NCBI GenBank assembly: GCA_037127315.1
Contig: JBBBDQ010000420.1
Location: forward strand, 4,211,001 to 4,275,000
Direction: 5' to 3'
Origin: Ascarosepion bandense
Taxonomy: Eukaryota; Mollusca; Cephalopoda; Sepiida; Sepiidae
Length of the DNA: 64,000 bases
The position numbers were made by a program, and so were the translations under genes. How positions within the stretch are numbered: the stretch's first letter is position 1; the number at the start of each line of letters is the position of its first letter. Of the stretch, positions 1 to 10,728 are shown piece by piece. Below the pieces are notes generated by a model. The model made no database searches and was not told the DNA's origin. It was given only the letters and a program-made list of their open reading frames with translations.

Positions 1-179
1 TTATTATTTCCTGTTTACTCCTGCTTTTCTCATTGCTTTTAATTCTTTCATTATTTCTTTTCATTGCTCTCTCTTTCACACTGAGCGTACGTCAAACTCA
101 GCCTCACCTGCCCTTATAATCCTGCACAGGAGTAATCTGCAGCCTCTTTTCTGCCCATCACCTACAGAATTTCATCTAT

Positions 180-345
180 GCATTTATAATAAAAACGTTG
201 TGAAACCCACTCACCCCGCCTGTGTCATGTGTGTCTCCTGAACATTGCACCATGTTTTGCAGACACGGCGACCACGTAATTCCAATCGCCAGCCAAAAGA
301 AGGGGTAAATTCCCAATCTTGTCACATTGGTTCAGCGAGCCGAAC
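180..345 (+). mobile_element. possible LTR end plus primer-binding-like junction
   Basis: A polyadenylation-like ATAATAAA lies near 185-192. The text TTGTCACA followed by TTGGTTCAGCGAGCC at about 317-340 resembles the end of an LTR and a tRNA primer-binding site, as seen in Gypsy-type elements. No matching second LTR or coding region is visible, so this is a weak call that rests on the junction alone. Confidence 0.25.
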
Positions 346-394
346 CACTGTTGTCTGACATGGCCAGTTAATGTCTAGAAGGGTGCAGGGTGGG

Positions 395-535
395 GATACA
401 ACATCTGCTTGGGTTGGCGTGCGCGCGCGGCCGCGGCCGGCCCGGAACCATTTCACGGACGGACGATTTCTGATCCACATCATTACGAGCCGTCACTACG
501 ATCTCCGCCGGACGTTTTTCTCGTGCGGTCTGATC
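395..535. other. GC- and CpG-rich patch
   Basis: This stretch is markedly richer in G+C and CpG than the surrounding AT-rich sequence and includes a run of GCGCGC followed by GGCCGCGGCCGG near 420-440. Short overlapping open frames exist on both strands, but none resembles a known protein. It may be the untranslated leader of the putative LTR element just upstream, or a small CpG island. The sequence does not decide between them. Confidence 0.4.
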
Positions 536-599
536 AGTATTAATGGGGATGGTGAGTGAGCATGAAAAGTGGAAAAGCATCGTACAGGTCGTAATTGTT

Positions 600-1340
600 G
601 GATGAGGAGCAGCAAAATAAATAAATAAATGAAGAAAGAAAGAAAGAAAGAAACCAACAGAAAATATGAAAGAATAAAAAAGTAGGGAACCGTAAAGAAA
701 AAGAAAAATGTATCAGAAAGAAATGGATATAAAACGAAATGAATGTGAAAAATATAAGAAGAAAGAAGACGAATGAAATTAAATAGAAAAAAGAATAAGA
801 AAGACAGAAAATGAAAAGAATAAGAAAGAAAGAAAGAAAAAATAGAAGAAAGAAATAAGAACAAAATCAAAAGAATGAATAAGAAAGAATGAGAAAGAAA
901 AAGTAAGAAAGAAAAAACGTATAAGAAATTGATAAAGAAAAATAAAAAAGAAGAAAACGAAGATAACGAAAATATTATAGGAAAGAATAATAAAGAATAA
1001 ATTAGAAGAAAAATAAAAAATAAGAAAGTGTGAAAGAAAGAAAGAATAAATGAAACGAACAAAAATAAAAGAAATAATAAGAATGAAAGAAAGAATGAAT
1101 GAAAAAAGAAAAAATAAGAAGAAAAACGAACAAAAACAGATACAAGAATGAATAAGAAGGAAAGAAAAAATGAATGAAAAAAAGAAAAAATTAGAAAAAA
1201 CGAACAAAAACAGATACAATAATAAAAAAGAAAGAAAATGAAAAACGTTAAGAAAAAACAAAAAAAAACGAAAAGAAAAAAGAATCAGAATAAATCAAAA
1301 ATTAGAAAGAAAGAAAGAATAAAACTGTAATAATATTACG
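600..1340 (+). repeat. long purine-rich low-complexity tract (GAAA-like)
   Basis: About 740 bases of the plus strand are almost purely A and G, built from degenerate GAAA, GAAT and AAAGA units, with very few C or T. The long open frames on the minus strand, rich in F, S and L, are a consequence of this composition and are not genes. The tract ends near 1340, where mixed AT-rich sequence resumes. Confidence 0.85.
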
Positions 1341-2257
1341 TGTTAGTGTTGTTATTGTAGCTCTATTTCTACCAAAACAAAAACGACGATTTCCAAAAAT
1401 GGCGAGACGAGAGAGTGAGAAAAAAACGAAAACGTAAAAAAGAAAGCTTTTAATTTCTTTCTTCACTTTTGTAATAAGAAAAACGTGAAAAAATATAGAA
1501 TATTATAACGAAAAGAATAACAATAATTGAATAAAGAAAAGAATTTTGATGCAATAAAATATTTGTAAATTTCGTAAATAAATAGTTGAATATATAAATG
1601 TAAGACTATTGTAAGCACATACACTCACAGATTTATAAATCATTATAAGCTTTACACAGATATTGCTAATATACTCGCTTTTTTCTCTTTATGTTTCTTT
1701 TTTCTCTTTTGTATCAAAACTATTCATTGTATACGTTGAATTGTTTCTTTTGTTCTCTTTTAATTTCTCTTTCTTACATAAAACCTATTCTTAGTGTATC
1801 TTAGTTTTTATCTGTAGTCATACTGAATGGCCTCCATGCTGACGCCATATTTATCAGTAAACATCTTCCACATTTTCTCCTCATATTCTTATTCTGTAAC
1901 TTTATTTATGAGTTGAAAATATGAATTAAATCCGACCGAATGATTAAATAAAGAACAAGCGGAGAAACTTTTATTTAACATATTTCACGATTTATTTAGC
2001 TTCACTGGAAATTTTGTGAAAGGGAATTGTTTCAATTCTAAATTTTTTTACTGCCTGATTTTCATTGGTTGTGTAGACATCACGTGCATAGCTTAGGGTT
2101 TATTTTTATGCATGTGTCATTTTTTATCTATATAATCTATTTACCCATTATATTCACCTTAAATCTTTCTTGATATATGCATTTATCATTATCTGTCCAT
2201 TCGAAATATTACTTTTATGTTTTTCTTACATTGATTCTCATACACAAAGAAACACAT
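1341..2257. other. AT-rich sequence without a recognised gene
   Basis: I recognise no coding region. Near 1935-2000 a stretch beginning GAATGATTAAATAAAGAACAAG resembles the arm of the foldback element at 15930-16195 and is probably a relic of that family. Confidence 0.4.
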
Positions 2258-2395
2258 ATAAGGATTCATTAGATCCAAAACGAAAGAAATAAAAACATGC
2301 ATGTGTGTATTCGTGGATGTTTAAAAATATTATTTAATCATCCACAAATACACGCATACATGCTTTTTTCACTTTCGTTTTGGAGCTGATGAAGC
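2258..2395. repeat. imperfect inverted repeat (hairpin)
   Basis: The left arm (about 2258-2319) and right arm (about 2339-2395) are reverse complements with a few mismatches, separated by about 20 bases. CCAAAACGAAAG near 2276 pairs with CTTTCGTTTTGG near 2372, and CGTGGATG at 2312-2319 pairs with CATCCACA at 2339-2346. It is probably a small foldback or MITE-type element, and no terminal duplication could be assigned. Confidence 0.65.
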
Positions 2396-2484
2396 CTTAA
2401 ATAGGCGAAATGCATCATCTGTTTGATCCAATCTTTCCTTTTTTTCATGCAATTTCACATATGTCCCTATCCACATATATATGG

Positions 2485-2703
2485 ATAGGGGTTGCAGGTT
2501 CGAATCCTGCCGAATGACACACATTTTCGTAATAAAGATTTATCGTAAATAATCAGGCTGGTAGATATAAATATATAATACTGTTTAGTTAAAAACAGAA
2601 TGTCCACTGAAATACGAGTATCGATCAAAAATAATGTTCAAACAAATAATTTCAGATTGTTGGTTGTTTATAGCCAAGTTTCGTTAATCTTCGTTAATTT
2701 CCG

Positions 2704-2705
<2 letters not shown>
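2485..2705 (+). mobile_element. tRNA-derived SINE, 3' tRNA half and body
   Basis: GGTTGCAGGTTCGAATCCTGC at about 2489 has the form of a tRNA T-arm with a polymerase III B box. It is followed by CCGAATGACACAC and a body of about 190 bases. The same order of sequence recurs at 55600-55815, including shared stretches around TATCGTAAATAATCAG and ACGAGTATCGATCAAAAATA. That shows a dispersed tRNA-headed family. The 5' tRNA half is missing in this copy, and a (TA)n run follows directly. Confidence 0.75.
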
Positions 2706-2744
<39 letters not shown>

Positions 2745-2938
2745 ATTATAGTTTAAAACATGTAGAAACTATTATCCACTACAAAGTGTACATTTTGTTT
2801 CTACATTGAAATGATAATTATGAACTACCCAAACTATAATTTATAATAAATATTCACAGCTCTATATTGTATATCGAGCTTTGTTTAAAATTAATGTTTT
2901 GAACGTTGTAAATTTTTCTTCTTTCCTTATTCACTCGG

Positions 2939-2977
<39 letters not shown>
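2705..2977. repeat. two (TA)n microsatellites
   Basis: Pure TA runs occupy 2706-2740 and 2941-2977. The AT-rich sequence between them shows no gene. Confidence 0.9.
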
Positions 2978-2978
<1 letters not shown>

Positions 2979-3119
2979 CTTTTTTTTACTTCCCCTCCTT
3001 TTCCCTCCGAGTTCGTCCTCGGTGTGTTATTCAAGACGATCTAAATTATAGTATAACTATTACTAGTTTTAGCAGAATTATTTCTGTTACTATTAATATT
3101 GTTATAATTACAATAGTTA

Positions 3120-3120
3120 T

Positions 3121-3182
<62 letters not shown>
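3120..3182 (+). repeat. (GATA)n microsatellite
   Basis: About fifteen uninterrupted TAGA/GATA units. Confidence 0.97.
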
Positions 3183-3183
<1 letters not shown>

Positions 3184-3639
3184 ACATTTCTTTCATAATA
3201 TATAATGTCTGTTTTTACAATAATTATTTTCTTTCCACCTTCACAATACAAGAAAATATTTTTTGACAGCAAGATTATACTAGGACATGAAAATAATAAA
3301 CACAGTCATCAAACTTTCGAGGCCCTCTATATCAAAAGCATAAATTTGAATCTGTGTTAATCTGGGTCTAAGTATTTGAGTAAGTATTTTTTCTATGGCA
3401 GCATGTAATCATCAATTTATTTTTTACTATGTAAAGAATTATACATTTATATATAAATATATATATTTATATATATTTTTTAAGCCAAAAGCTTAGACCT
3501 GATAAAAAAATCAACAATTACTGTGATTTCTTGTCGTCTTTCAACGATAGCACCATCATGCTTATCAAACGATACGAACGGATCCTACACAAAATAGACA
3601 AAACTTGTCTATATTATTCAACGATACTTGTATTAAATC

Positions 3640-3642
<3 letters not shown>

Positions 3643-3726
<84 letters not shown>
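3643..3726 (+). repeat. compound (AC)n(AT)n microsatellite
   Basis: An AC run of about 46 bases passes directly into an AT run of about 38 bases. Open frames through it are composition artefacts. Confidence 0.97.
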
Positions 3727-3728
<2 letters not shown>

Positions 3729-3779
3729 GGGTTATGTTTGTGTGTGTATTTCTTAATATAATCATTATATTTAGTTGAT

Positions 3780-4145
3780 AGTCCTGTCTGAGTAAGCATC
3801 ACTGATGGTTTTAATTTTTCTTTGTTTTATAGTGAAACAGATATCTCCCGGCCTGGGAATTCGAAAATCTTATTAAAGAAAATATATCTTATTCCCGAGA
3901 TCAAACTTGATTGTTCCTTATTCTGGTAAAAAACATTCAATATTAGCTTATTTTCACCACGAAGGTAAAGGCAAATTACTTTTGCAGAAATGCAAATCTC
4001 TTATTGTTACCTTTCAAAGCCAATACGAGACGGTGTTGAGAAATTCTGGGCTAGACCCACTACTCATAATCAGAACAAATAACCAAACGTTAGATTTCTT
4101 TTTCACTAAGAGATACTTGCTTAAGATGAAAACTTTTCAACATCT
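3780..4145. other. no recognised gene
   Basis: An 80-codon open frame at 3907-4149 on the plus strand resembles no family I know and ends at a TATATA/(GT)n run. Repeat-derived sequence is the likeliest explanation. Confidence 0.35.
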
Positions 4146-4148
4146 CTG

Positions 4149-4149
<1 letters not shown>

Positions 4150-4202
<53 letters not shown>

Positions 4203-4337
4203 GTCTGTGTGTGTGTGTGAATAAAGAAGTAGAAATGCCTCCACCACTTTTTTTTTCTCTTTAATTCTACTGTTTTTCTATAGATATATATTTTTTCGTA
4301 TCTTAATTTTAATATATATATATGTGTGTGTGTGTAC
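4150..4337. repeat. (TA)n(GT)n microsatellites
   Basis: A TA run followed by an interrupted GT run occupies 4150-4219. A shorter (TA)n(TG)n run lies at 4313-4337. Confidence 0.95.
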
Positions 4338-4494
4338 TTTTGTGTAGTGACTGATGGGCAATATTTCTTATCGTTGCTTGTACAGAAGTAATGGATATAT
4401 TTTAAAATAGACGATCTTTTTATAACAGCGTTTAAAATTAAAAAAACAATGTCTATTTCAAACTCGAGTATCCACTAAAATAACGACTGAAGTA

Positions 4495-4520
4495 ACACGC
4501 ACACACAGAGACAGACACAA

Positions 4521-4562
<42 letters not shown>

Positions 4563-4633
4563 TATCTGTTGATATAAAACTCCTGAAGAAACTGAAATTT
4601 TGAAATCAAGGTTGCGTAACCGACTGATTTCCA

Positions 4634-4681
<48 letters not shown>
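4495..4681. repeat. (CA)n(TA)n and (TA)n microsatellites
   Basis: An imperfect CA run changes into TA at 4495-4561. A separate TA run fills 4636-4681. Confidence 0.95.
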
Positions 4682-4683
<2 letters not shown>

Positions 4684-5013
4684 TTTGTTCAAATCCAAAC
4701 GACAAGGTCCTCTCTGTATCTTTCTAACATATTTTTTAATTTTCAAATCGCAAGAAAACTGTTTAATACACAAAACTGCTTATACGTGTATTTATCGTTT
4801 AAAATGCTAGGATATAGCATTTTGTTTACTAAGCTGGCAACATACTGTTCTTGATAATGACTAAGATCGGTGAAAATACTTGAATAGAGACAAAACAAAA
4901 ACATAAAATTTGGACTGCAAGTGCTCAATTTTGATTACGATATACACGACCTTAGAAACATCAACTGTGAACATATACATTATGAACTGGTCATATTCAG
5001 GAATTAATGTATA

Positions 5014-5045
<32 letters not shown>

Positions 5046-5300
5046 GCACACACACACACTCCCTCCCTCTCTTTCAGCAACTTACAAATTATTTATAATG
5101 GCACAACTAAAACCTTTAAAATCGCAAAGAGATTACAAGAATCTCGTGATGACGTGAATAATTTCTATACATACTACCCCGAAAAAAAATATCCTGTTTG
5201 CACAGAAGAAAAACAAAACAAAATTTTCAAATTTGATAGAGTGTCTTGTTATTTAAAAAAAACACGTATAGAGAGGAGTTACTTCCTAAAGTTGTAACAA
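4682..5300. other. AT-rich sequence with a (CT)n(CA)n run
   Basis: A CT run followed by an interrupted CA run lies at 5018-5060. The open frame running to about 5297 shows no recognisable domain. I see no gene. Confidence 0.4.
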
Positions 5301-5478
5301 TATATATATATTATGGATTTCCCATCGATTTCGACGTATGAGTGTCTAACTCAGACGGCCACACAAAGAATTGTTTAGAGAGGTGAAGGCTTGTGTAGCA
5401 CCATCCACACATTTTGGAACTGCTGAAAACAAACAATCGATGAAGAAGGTCGCCACAGTTGGCATGAACAGCAGACAT

Positions 5479-5628
5479 CAGTTATTTAACCCATACCTTG
5501 GAGGGACGGGACAGGTTTCCCAAGAGTACCAGTGCGTAAGTGAATGCAGAGTGTTCGACTGAAATTGGAACTCGGCTCAGCGATTTCCCCTTCCAAGTCG
5601 ACATCACCGCACCACAACGCACATCCGT
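5479..5628 (-). mobile_element. tRNA-headed SINE (family 1), head portion
   Basis: On the minus strand this reads GTTGTGGTGCGGTG (A-box-like), a degenerate CCGAGTTC B-box-like segment, the CACTTACGCACTGG stretch and GGGTTAAATAAC. These match the head of the family seen intact at 25248 and 61698. The copy stops before the conserved 3' half. A (TA)n run lies directly on its 5' side. Confidence 0.7.
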
Positions 5629-5630
5629 CA

Positions 5631-5631
<1 letters not shown>

Positions 5632-5688
<57 letters not shown>

Positions 5689-5830
5689 AAATTATATTTA
5701 AATTTTTATATATGATGGACAATATTGGGGAAGATGCATGAAAATTTTAAAAGTTTTCGTGTGACTCGTTTCGGGTTTTTAGGATTACATTGGACTAAAT
5801 TTAAATATATATATATATATATATATATAT
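5632..5830. repeat. two (TA)n microsatellites
   Basis: TA runs occupy 5633-5684 and 5804-5830. The sequence between them is unassigned. Confidence 0.95.
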
Positions 5831-6040
5831 TCTAAGCATATACTGTTAAATATAAGAGACAATGAATGTCTATTATGTTTAATCATGAGTTGTTCTAAAC
5901 GTCGTTTTTTGGCTTTAATTTCAGTTGAAAATAAAGACAAAAATTCTCCAACATTTGGATAATTTTTTATTAATTTGCTTCTAAGCTTTGGGCTCACATC
6001 TTTGGAGAGGTTATTTAGACGGTAATACAATAACATCCAC
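5830..6040 (-). repeat. dispersed repeat shared with 10120-10260
   Basis: On the minus strand this segment can be read as a frame containing IKHNRHSLSLIFNSICLE. A matching plus-strand segment at about 10130-10225 reads IKHNRHSFSVIFNSICLE, and both abut (TA)n runs. The match shows a dispersed repeat. Whether the peptide-like similarity reflects an old coding sequence is unknown. Confidence 0.6.
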
Positions 6041-6279
6041 CATCACCGACGATTTTATTTTGTGCTGACATAAAACTCCACTAGGCAAAATTTTTTTTTT
6101 TACCAAAAATAACAAACGCAGTTCTTAAATTTGCAATGCAGTTCTATGACGTCACACCGTGTGATAGCGCGAAATGGCAATAAAACCATGTATTCAAATG
6201 CAATGTAATGTGTTATGTCCGGATTTAAAGGTGATTTTATTAAGTGTTGGTTGTTTAGATTTGATGTACATGGCCTCCA

Positions 6280-6470
6280 ATATCTGAAATTTCCTATTAC
6301 TATATGTATGAGTTGACATTGCATTTATATTTTTGGAGATAAACGGAAGGGAGTTCCACAAACGTGAAGTACGAGAAAAGAAACTGTTGTGGTAGAAGTG
6401 GCGATTACATTTATCCATATCAAGGGTAAAAGAGTGGGACCTAGATGCCAATCTTGTAGCATTAATTGAC
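6280..6470 (-). mobile_element. LINE 3' coding fragment (CR1/Jockey-like)
   Basis: The minus strand reads ATRLASRSHSFTLD followed by FYHNSFFSRTSRLWNSLPF. That is the conserved C-terminal tail of the LINE family also present at 30117, 34925, 48168, 59341 and 62205. Only about 60 codons remain and the 3' untranslated tail is absent. Confidence 0.75.
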
Positions 6471-6602
6471 TTGAAAAAATATTTTACTTTAAGTTAAAAA
6501 CATCACAGGAATTATTTTTTCATTTATCTCAATAGTAGCTGTTTTTAACCTGACAGATTGCAAGGTGACCCGATTTTAATATAAATTACAATATGGGTTC
6601 TT

Positions 6603-6945
6603 TTTCTTCTATGTGCCGCGTCCTTTCAGGACATGAGCGATCATGGCCTTCCACATCTCACTATCCCTAGTAGCTCTTAACACGCTTTCTAATGTTACCC
6701 CTCCCAAACACCGCACTGCCATTCATTTGCTCAAGCCCATCAAGTATGTTCCTTTTCCCCTGTCTATCTTTCCCTTTATCTGACTTGTGAATATCAGATT
6801 CTCCAAGTCCTCTTTCCTCATTATATATCCCAGAAACTTCAGCCGTTTTTCCTGATATATTAGTTTTCTTTTTGTTCCCATCCTCCCCAAAACGTCATCG
6901 TTGCTTACATGTTCGGTACATGGTATCCTCAGCAATAGAGGTTAC
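6603..6945 (-). mobile_element. RTE-like LINE 3' end, degraded
   Basis: The minus strand encodes fragments MLRIPCTEHVSNDDVL and KRLKFLGYIMRKEDLENL, matching the C-terminal tail of an endonuclease/reverse-transcriptase LINE repeated about eleven times in this window. It ends with the shared 3' terminal text around GGACGCGGCACATAGAAGAA. Reading-frame breaks show it is dead. Confidence 0.85.
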
Positions 6946-7670
6946 AATTTTAATTCGTCGAAATTTCGTAAAATTAAGTGGAGATAACAAATGTAAAATA
7001 AATGTATATTAAAAAGATTTTCTAAAACAATTTTAAATTAAATTCTTTCATTTGTCAATAAATCCTGAAAATGTAATTAAAATCCGACAATTATTTCATT
7101 TTGCAAGATTTTCCAAAACAAAGTGTTTTTTACCGCAAAAAATAGGCTAAATTTCATAATACTTATCTTTGGTTCACCCGTTGACGTAAGAAAAACAATA
7201 TTTTTAACTTAACTTGTGAATATGCTGGAAATAATTAAAGATTTTATAAATTAAGAAAAAATAACGATTTATACTTATAACTGATATTAAGCGCTACAAA
7301 AATAAATTTCTCGAAATTTCATAAAATCTAACAAGCAAGAAGTAAAATAATATAAAAATATATTTTTACTAAGATTTTCTAAAAGAGAAACATTTACAAA
7401 ATATATTTATTTTTTTGTGAAAAAGTTCTGAAAGTTTCACTGAAATCCGGAAATTATCTGATTATTGCAAGAATTTATAAATCAATGTCTTCTTCAGCGC
7501 AAAAATACTATCAAATTCTGAATACTAATTTAAGGTCACCTTTAATTTTTTTCACAAGAAAAACAAAATTTTTAAACAAATCATCGAAGATTTAAAAAAG
7601 GATTACCAATCGATAATTAATAAATATTATTTCTTCTTAATAATGCTATAAAGATTTTAACTATAAAACT
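6946..7670. other. very AT-rich sequence, no gene seen
   Basis: Only short frames and runs of A or T are present. I see nothing assignable. Confidence 0.5.
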
Positions 7671-7737
7671 TTGTCTTTATTGCGTTTGGGTCATTTCTTC
7701 ATAATCAGTGCTTACTTTTTTAGCGTATCTTTAAAGG

Positions 7738-7738
7738 C

Positions 7739-7779
<41 letters not shown>

Positions 7780-7788
7780 ATCAACGTG

Positions 7789-7834
<46 letters not shown>

Positions 7835-7843
7835 AACGTGTTC

Positions 7844-7884
<41 letters not shown>

Positions 7885-7893
7885 AACGTGTTC

Positions 7894-7931
<38 letters not shown>

Positions 7932-7984
7932 CTCTTCTATCAACGTGTTCTTATCTATCTATCTATCTATCTATCAACGTGTTC

Positions 7985-8053
<69 letters not shown>
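7738..8053 (+). repeat. (TCTA)n array with CAACGTG spacers, then (TA)n
   Basis: Blocks of TCTA repeats are interrupted five times by a spacer containing CAACGTG, mostly CAACGTGTTCTTA, so the array has a higher-order unit of tetranucleotide block plus spacer. It passes into a (TA)n run of about 50 bases at 8003-8053. The I/Y/L/S-rich frames here are artefacts. Confidence 0.95.
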
Positions 8054-8054
<1 letters not shown>

Positions 8055-8262
8055 CAAACAAATAAAACCAATAAATAGAAAATAATTGCAAATATGAACG
8101 TCGTAAGAGAAGAAATATCAAATCATATGTATTTATCATAATAAATACATATGATTTGCTATTTCTTCTCTTATCATGATAAATACATATGATTTGCTAT
8201 TTCTTCTCTTACGACGTTCATATTTGCAATTATTTTTTATTTATTGGTTTTATTTGTTTGCT
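8053..8262. repeat. 87-bp-arm inverted repeat with internal direct repeat
   Basis: The arm at 8053-8139 is the reverse complement of 8176-8262 with about two mismatches. The 36-base centre duplicates part of the right arm: 8141-8173 is repeated at 8179-8211. It lies immediately beside the TCTA/TA array. A foldback element or a replication-slippage product could explain it. Confidence 0.92.
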
Positions 8263-9115
8263 ATTTCATACAGATGCGATTCCAGAGATCCTACATCACC
8301 ATGATAACGCTTATTTCCTTGAACATATTTTTTTATCTTCTCATCGAGTCATTTTCGAAATGATTCGCTTTCTTCTGCCAACTTTATCCTGTCTCTTTCA
8401 GCAACGATGTCAGGCAGAAAGTTCTCAAAGCAAATATCGTAAATAGTAAAGAGATAGGAATTATGAATGCGAAATATAGCCAGAAGATGGAATGTCTGCT
8501 TTATCAAATGACTTTTCATCTGGTTTGGGTCAGCGCACAGTTCAACTTAAATAGACTTCATTGAATTGAAGTGAAAATTTGACACCGTCAAACAACAAAA
8601 TAATTAAATAGAAAACATTCTATGCATGAAGTATACATAAAATTATTAAAAGAAAAACAACAGAAATATATGATTTGAAGTATATAAAACCGTTAAGATG
8701 AAAATTATGTTCAGTATTGAAAGCTGCCAGTCTAGAAGAAGGTCATGAACTAAAAAGCAGCATGAAAATGGCTGAACACTACACAAGTGATTCACAAACA
8801 TTTTTGTTTGGGCTGCATTTTCGGAATTAAAACTTGCTCGCTCTTCACCGAATTTTATGTGATAAAAAATACATTTAAAAATGAAAAAATAAACTGAGAT
8901 TGTGTTAAAGGGAGATAACGGCAGATTCGAAGACAAAACATTATCACTGATAACTCTGTCTTCCAATTTGCGAACCCTTGTAACAATATTTTTAAAACTT
9001 GATATAATGCAAAAATATCACACTGATAAAATCGATCAATGATTATATATAACTATTTATATTAGGACTTACGCATGCAGGGTTACAGGGTTAGTTTTTG
9101 AAATCATATGATATT
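8263..9115. other. no recognised gene
   Basis: An 85-codon plus frame (8189-8446) starts in the inverted repeat, and a 106-codon minus frame lies at 8646-8966. Neither resembles a known family and the composition is repeat-like. Confidence 0.4.
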
Positions 9116-9116
9116 G

Positions 9117-9400
9117 TTTTTTATCATTTAACCCCAAGCAAAGCAATAATGACACAAAGACGCATGTGGTTGCTGAGTGTGAAAGTATAAGAGAAAAAGA
9201 AAAACATTAAGGAGCAAGAATAATAAATAAACAGGAATTAAGAAGACAGAAGAATTAAGAAGACAGAAGATAACCATTGCATATAAATTTTAAAAGTTCA
9301 AATTTGACTGGAAATTAAGAAGCCAGAAGAGAGTTCCACAAGTGAAAAATGCGAGAAAGAAAACTGTTAGTATAGAACTGTTAGCATAGTACGAAGTTTC
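9117..9400 (-). mobile_element. degraded CR1/Jockey-like LINE 3' end
   Basis: ATCATTTAACCCCAAGCAAAGC at about 9124 is a diverged form of the 3' tail ATCATCTCACCCCAAGCAAGG that ends this LINE family elsewhere. Near 9330 the plus-strand text GAGAGTTCCACAAGTG corresponds to the codons for the conserved LWNSLP segment read on the minus strand. It is an old copy without an open frame. Confidence 0.55.
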
Positions 9401-9469
9401 GTTAAAAAATAATCAGAGCTTTCAATTCTACAAATAAAAACACGTCTTTTCAGAGCATTTATCAAACTT

Positions 9470-9990
9470 TAAGGAAACAGTGGCGACTGATGATGATGAC
9501 GGCGGCTGTGGATTCGTTTTATCTCTGTCGCTCGACAGCCCTGAAAAATTCAAAAAATCTCTTCTCGGCTCTTTACCGAAGCTTTTACGGAAATGGCCGA
9601 ATGTGAGCATTCTGGTGATAATATTATATTCGTCTTGTCTCCTTCGCTCGACAATTAAAAAAAATCTCTTTTCAGCTAGTTTAACTCTTTTTTGGTTCAT
9701 TCTGTTTTTTTACATTTTTAGCTTGGGCTCTATCGGAGGCGCAGTATTCGACATTAAGGCTTTAAGTTAGTCGGCGGCAAGCTTTTCTAAGTTTCTTTAT
9801 ATCTTCAGCCATGAGTTTTATGGTAGGCGACCAGCTACTATGACGAGGCCATTATCACGATTAACGACCGAGAGCGTCGTCATAATTGGTGCCGTTTCGA
9901 CAGCATCAACCCATTCAAGTTCCGGTCATCATCATCGCAGCCGTTTCCGGACCAGGGGCAGCGAGCCAGCCAGAAAGAGGTGTCACAATG
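9470..9990 (+). mobile_element. possible LTR-leader junction of a retroelement
   Basis: CATAATTGGTGCCGTTTCGAC at about 9880 resembles the LTR-end plus TGGTGCC primer site found at 15174-15197 and, in another family, at 47165-47177. The G+C of 9470-9990 is higher than its surroundings. LTR ends were not established and no coding region is present, so the call is tentative. Confidence 0.35.
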
Positions 9991-10119
9991 GTTACATCGA
10001 GGTATTTCAAACTTTAAAAATGATCAGACCTCGCCGAAAATCTAGTACTGCACTTAAATTCATAAAGTATAGATACCATGGATGTGCGTTATGTTGCAGT
10101 AGATATTGAATATCGGATA

Positions 10120-10274
10120 TCGGATATTTTTACCTGAAATTAAAGCCATATTTTTAGAACGGATCATGATTAAACATAATAGACATTCATTTTCTGTTAT
10201 ATTTAACAGTATATGTTTAGAAAATTATTTGCTACCTCGATACACTATAGATATACGCATATTCGGATTTATAA

Positions 10275-10330
<56 letters not shown>
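10120..10330 (+). repeat. dispersed repeat followed by (TA)n
   Basis: This is the plus-oriented relative of 5830-6040. It is followed by a TA run at 10277-10330. Confidence 0.6.
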
Positions 10331-10332
<2 letters not shown>

Positions 10333-10339
10333 CTCTCCC

Positions 10340-10675
10340 GTCGTTTTTAACGTATGAAGGTCTTAGAATCAACACCCAGACTAACCACACGTATTACTTG
10401 ATTATAGTGGTGTTGGGCGGTTTAGAAACGTCTCCACTTTCTGGAAGTGCTCAATAATGAGAACTGTTGTAGTATGCCACATCAGATTTTTAATTCAGAG
10501 TTGTCCTTCTAGACCGGCTACCTGGCTAGTGCATAGAACCCAGTCTGTCCTGCTATTTGACCTATAGCTAAGAGGAGAAGAAATGGAATCATTTCTTTCC
10601 CAATGGTATGAGCACGTAAGTGAATGCAATGTACACGATTGGAATTCGAACTCGGCTCTCTGATTCCTCACCTAG
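10340..10675 (-). mobile_element. diverged tRNA-headed SINE (family 1)
   Basis: The minus strand has a CCGAGTTCGAATTCCAATCG B-box region near 10650, the CACTTACGTGCTCATACC stretch, and a diverged copy of the motif around GACAGACTGGGTTC. These occur in the same order as in better copies such as 25248-25552. The A-box end is poorly preserved, and the 3' part (10340-10500) is diverged from the family. Confidence 0.6.
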
Positions 10676-10728
10676 GGCTGAATTCCATAAATTCACTGTA
10701 TATATGCTAATGCTCGATTTTTAAATCA

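Noticed and set aside
496..1261. Long minus-strand frames of 188 and 160 codons rich in F, S and L
   Set aside because: They are the complement of a low-complexity purine tract and have no domain-like composition.
3907..4149. 80-codon plus frame as a small gene
   Set aside because: It has no recognisable motif, no matching second copy, and ends at a microsatellite. The evidence is too weak to call.
7738..8003. Possible CRISPR-like array (repeats with spacers)
   Set aside because: The repeated part is a simple tetranucleotide and the spacers are the near-identical element. The genome is animal-like. This is a microsatellite.
7671..8085. Three overlapping plus-strand frames of 75-127 codons rich in Y, L, S and I
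   Set aside because: They are translations of TCTA and TA repeats.
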